From Bacteroidota bacterium (lineage in GTDB: Bacteria; Bacteroidota; Bacteroidia; Chitinophagales; Chitinophagaceae), in the NCBI GenBank assembly GCA_021824855.1, contig JAKAJX010000179.1, forward strand, positions 1 through 8,744: 8,744 nucleotides of DNA. The letters are read 5' to 3'. Of this stretch, positions 6,186 through 8,744 are shown piece after piece. The stretch's first letter is position 1. Each line of letters starts with the position of its first letter. The notes under the pieces are model-generated. The model made no database searches. It was given only the letters and a program-made list of their open reading frames with translations, and had not been told where the DNA came from. The position numbers and the translations under genes are program-made.

Positions 6186-6836
6186 TTATAGCTTTGTTAC
6201 AACAGCATCAACAATACCATAGGCTACAGCTTCTTTTGCATTCATCCAATAATCTCTATCAAAATCTTTCATAATTTGATCTACCGATTTACCACAATTT
6301 TCGGCTAAAATTTTAGCTCCAATTTCCTTGGTTTTACGCATTTGTTCGGCTTGTATTTCTATATCGGCAGAAGTTGCTTGAAAATATCCGCTTAAGCTGG
6401 GTTGGTGTATCATTACTTCTGCATGAGGATAGATATATCTTTTGCCTTTTTTTCCTACGCTTAATAAAATAGAACCCATACTGGCAGCCAATCCCATACA
6501 AATGGTACTTACCGGCGATTGTATTAATTTAATGGTATCGTACATTACCATACCACTTGTAACAACACCGCCCGGACTATTAATATATAATTTAATTTCT
6601 TCGCCTGGTTTATCGGCATCTAAAAGTAACAGTTTGCTTACAATATCTTTTGCACTTTTATCGTCAACAACACCCCATAAATACACAGCTCTTTTTTCAA
6701 AAAAGAGTTTCTCCATTTTTTTTACAATAAAGCCGGGTTGTTGTTCTTGTTTTTCTTCTTGTGGCTTTTCTTCTTCTTCATCCTCATTTAAAAAAGGATT
6801 AATAATATATTTCGACTGAATTTTATTTATTTCCAT
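6186..6836 (-). CDS. clpP: ClpP-type serine protease subunit, copy B
   Basis: A 216-aa peptidase of the ClpP family, whose tetradecamer degrades proteins delivered by ClpX or another AAA+ partner. The catalytic triad is complete: S119 in GLAASMGS, H144 in MIHQPS and D195 in DFDRDYW. The substrate-binding INSPGGVV (85-92) is intact. The first 40 residues are unusual: INPFLNEDEEEEKPQEEKQEQQPG is a strongly acidic, probably disordered stretch before the fold starts at about MEKLFFEKRAVYLWG (41-55). Whether it is a cleaved propeptide cannot be told from sequence. The sequence is clearly diverged from the other clpP here, so this is an old paralogue and not a recent duplication. It lies 64 bp downstream of that copy on the same strand with no terminator between, so the two are probably cotranscribed. 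Confidence 0.96.
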   Translation of the reverse strand: MEINKIQSKYIINPFLNEDEEEEKPQEEKQEQQPGFIVKKMEKLFFEKRAVYLWGVVDDKSAKDIVSKLLLLDADKPGEEIKLYINSPGGVVTSGMVMYDTIKLIQSPVSTICMGLAASMGSILLSVGKKGKRYIYPHAEVMIHQPSLSGYFQATSADIEIQAEQMRKTKEIGAKILAENCGKSVDQIMKDFDRDYWMNAKEAVAYGIVDAVVTKL

Positions 6837-6900
6837 CTTTTGAAAAGATTTTATTGGTATTTAATATTGAAGAATGCAATTTTTGGATGATTAGATATGT

Positions 6901-7596
6901 TTAATCTTTCTTTTCTTTTCTTGGATTGATTAAGAGCACTTCATCTACCAAGCCATATTCTTTTGCTTCTAAAGCGGTCATCCATAAATCTCTATCGCTA
7001 TCTTTTGTAATAGTTTCAATAGATTTTCCTGTGTGATTGGCAGTTATTTCGTACAATTCTTCCTTTAATTTTTTAATTTCTTTGGCTGTAATTTCAATAT
7101 CACTTGCTTGCCCGCCAATTGCTCCACTTGGCTGATGAATCATTATTCTGCTATGTTTTAAAGCAGTTCTTTTTCCTTTTACACCGGCACATAATAATAT
7201 TTGTCCCATACTGGCAGCTATACCTGTGCAAATGGTTGCAATATCCGGACTAACAAATTGCATAGTATCATAAATGCCTAAACCTGCATAAACGCTGCCG
7301 CCGGGGCTATTAATGTACATTTGAATATCTCTGCTTCTATCAACACTATCTAAAAATAAAAGCTGTGCTGTAATTATGTTAGCCACATAATCGTCAATGC
7401 CTTGCCCCAAAAAAATAATTCTATCCATCATTAAACGGCTGAAAACATCCATTTGAGCAATGTTTAAAGGCCTTTCTTCAATAATATATGGCGTAAGGTT
7501 TGTTGGGTTAAACTGCGTTTTAAAACTATGTAAGGTATTACTGCTGATACCTTTGTGTTTTATGGCATATTTTTCAAATTCTTTTCCTAAGTTCAT
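6901..7596 (-). CDS. clpP: ClpP-type serine protease subunit, copy A
   Basis: The first of two tandem ClpP paralogues, 231 aa, a little longer than the roughly 200 aa usual in the family because of an N-terminal region of about 48 residues that may be processed. The catalytic core begins near MDVFSRLMMDRIIFLGQGI (49-67). The triad is complete: S129 in GIAASMGQ, H154 in MIHQPSGAIGGQASDIEI and D203 in DSDRDLW. INSPGGSV (95-102) forms the oxyanion and substrate strand. The motif set GIAASMGQ and SGAIGGQASD is the mainstream bacterial type, so this is probably the principal subunit. The C-terminus is basic (RKEKKD). It is the first gene of the minus-strand clp cluster. No trigger-factor gene precedes it, although tig is a common neighbour of clpP in other bacteria; a lipoprotein gene diverges instead. 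Confidence 0.97.
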   Translation of the reverse strand: MNLGKEFEKYAIKHKGISSNTLHSFKTQFNPTNLTPYIIEERPLNIAQMDVFSRLMMDRIIFLGQGIDDYVANIITAQLLFLDSVDRSRDIQMYINSPGGSVYAGLGIYDTMQFVSPDIATICTGIAASMGQILLCAGVKGKRTALKHSRIMIHQPSGAIGGQASDIEITAKEIKKLKEELYEITANHTGKSIETITKDSDRDLWMTALEAKEYGLVDEVLLINPRKEKKD

Positions 7597-7637
7597 CGGT
7601 TATTATTTATAGAATGAAGGTAAGTGTTTTGGAGTTT

Positions 7638-7669
7638 CAAATACCGTGCAAACTAATTGAAGCGACAAA
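7638..7669 (-). promoter_or_regulatory. Candidate promoter for the clpP pair
   Basis: On the minus strand TTTG (7669-7666) lies 20 bases upstream of GGTATTTG (7645-7638). The first is a perfect -33 element at the proper distance; the second matches six of eight bases, missing the TA. It would give a leader of about 35 bases to the ATG at 7596. A perfect hairpin-like repeat, ATTATT-GTAG-AATAAT (7681-7696), lies 11 bases further upstream. Confidence 0.3.
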
Positions 7670-7751
7670 ATTGCAGTTATATTATTGTAGAATAATTGAT
7701 AAGTATATTGGTAGAATTGTGTAACTGTTGTGGAGCATTGGCGTGACAATA

Positions 7752-7783
7752 TTTTAGATTGTTGCAATTTTTGTTTATATTTT
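7752..7783 (+). promoter_or_regulatory. Weak candidate promoter for the lipoprotein gene
   Basis: TATATTTT (7776-7783) matches seven of eight bases of TAnnTTTG, with TTTT (7752-7755) 20 bases upstream in the -33 position. The spacing to the ATG at 7808 leaves a leader of about 20 bases. The surrounding DNA is very AT-rich, so the match has little weight alone. Confidence 0.25.
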
Positions 7784-7807
7784 ATAGTCAATTAATAAAA
7801 TGACATT

Positions 7808-8221
7808 ATGCAAAAGTCTTTTATTCATTTATTGAGCTACTTACTTTTTTGGGGGATAATAAATGCTTGTACAAGAAGTGTTGAGAATAATTTAAGTTTA
7901 GTTGGAAAATGGCAATGGACCTATTCATACGGAGGTATTGCAACTCAGCGAATTAATTCTTCGCCCAATATTGTGGTATTTAATTTTAACTCCGACTCAA
8001 CTTACAATTATATGGAAAATGGAGTGGTAAAATCCAATGACAAGTACCAATTAACTCGGATAAATGCTAATACGGTTGTTTTAAGGTTACAGAATTTTGT
8101 TGCTTCTAAACTTTGGCTAAGTCCGAATGGTGAAATTTATACAATCAGTGGAGATACGTTAACATTTACCGATTATATGATTTCAGATGGATATAATCAT
8201 TATTTTCAGCGAATAAAATAG
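7808..8221 (+). CDS. Small predicted lipoprotein, lipocalin-like
   Basis: The 137-aa product starts with a lipoprotein signal peptide: MQK, a hydrophobic core (about 5-18) and a lipobox I-N-A-C ending at C21, the predicted lipidated residue. It should therefore be anchored in a membrane facing the periplasm or, as often in Bacteroidota, moved to the outer membrane. The mature part is beta-rich: LVGKWQWTYSYGG (31-43), then alternating strands with VVFNFNSDSTYNY, YQLTRINANTVVLRL, GEIYTISGDTLTFTDY and a final HYFQRIK. The opening GKWxW-GG and the closing pattern resemble small lipocalin-like proteins common in this phylum, whose ligands are unknown. It diverges from clpP across 211 bp and converges on guaB with 66 bp between. 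No functional link to either neighbour is evident. Gene reality is well supported by the signal peptide; the fold assignment is tentative. Confidence 0.85.
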   Translation: MQKSFIHLLSYLLFWGIINACTRSVENNLSLVGKWQWTYSYGGIATQRINSSPNIVVFNFNSDSTYNYMENGVVKSNDKYQLTRINANTVVLRLQNFVASKLWLSPNGEIYTISGDTLTFTDYMISDGYNHYFQRIK

Positions 8222-8287
8222 AGCATTAGTAGTCCATCACATGTATGTTTTAACTGGCGGAACATAGCTACTACTTTATGTTCAAAA

Positions 8288-8744
<457 letters not shown>

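Noticed and set aside
6442..6819. 125-codon plus-strand frame inside clpP copy B
   Set aside because: Antisense shadow; its serine-rich part is just the complement of the Glu-rich stretch of ClpP.
7681..7696. ATTATT-GTAG-AATAAT inverted repeat in the clpP/lipoprotein gap as an operator
   Set aside because: Perfect but made almost only of A and T, so chance is likely; mentioned with the candidate promoter and not called separately.
7603..7791. 62-codon minus-strand frame upstream of clpP copy A
   Set aside because: Low-complexity product rich in Gln, Tyr and Thr, no family pattern, and it would overlap the candidate clpP promoter.
8228..8275. Hairpin between the lipoprotein gene and guaB (AGTAGT / ACTACT with inner ATGTT / AACAT)
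   Set aside because: Short arms with a large asymmetric internal loop and no T-run; too weak to call a terminator.

Overview
The window is low-GC chromosomal DNA from a member of the Bacteroidota. Three things point there: a PorX-type receiver–PglZ protein (a regulator of the type IX secretion system, which is confined to this phylum), two tandem clpP genes of the diverged kind common in the phylum, and intergenic octamers matching the Bacteroidota -7 element TAnnTTTG. Start codons generally lack a Shine-Dalgarno sequence, which also fits. A placement near Chitinophagia/Sphingobacteriia is a guess. I see no transposase, integrase, phage gene, CRISPR array, tRNA or rRNA.

Layout. Positions 2-1462 (+) hold the 3' part of porX, cut by the left edge. 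It is followed on the same strand by an 89-aa conserved-looking protein of unknown function (1527-1796), a PhnP-like metallo-beta-lactamase-fold hydrolase (1845-2624) and a membrane-anchored protein with three helix-hairpin-helix repeats (2654-3553). A 313-bp gap with two strong hairpin terminators closes this block. A solitary NarL/LuxR-type response regulator (3867-4502, +) converges, with a 7-bp gap, on a 52-aa small protein (4510-4668, -). A bidirectional hairpin terminator then precedes a minus-strand protein-quality-control cluster read right to left: clpP copy A (6901-7596), clpP copy B (6186-6836) and clpX (4778-6010). Diverging from the first clpP is a small lipoprotein gene (7808-8221, +), which converges on the 3' end of guaB (8288-8744, -), cut by the right edge.

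How the parts work together. ClpX carries the zinc-binding domain, AAA+ motifs and the IGF loop that docks onto ClpP. Both ClpP paralogues keep a complete Ser-His-Asp triad, so the cluster can encode a two-isoform ClpXP protease. PorX and the NarL-type regulator are both receivers without a kinase gene nearby, so their partners must lie elsewhere. The rest is housekeeping (guaB, GMP synthesis) or uncharacterised.

I looked for a previously undescribed system and do not see convincing evidence for one. Most of the window is ordinary core genome. The items most worth a second look are small: the two-isoform ClpP arrangement, dyads next to candidate promoters, a hairpin joining a stop codon to the next start codon, the paired terminators, and the two short uncharacterised proteins.
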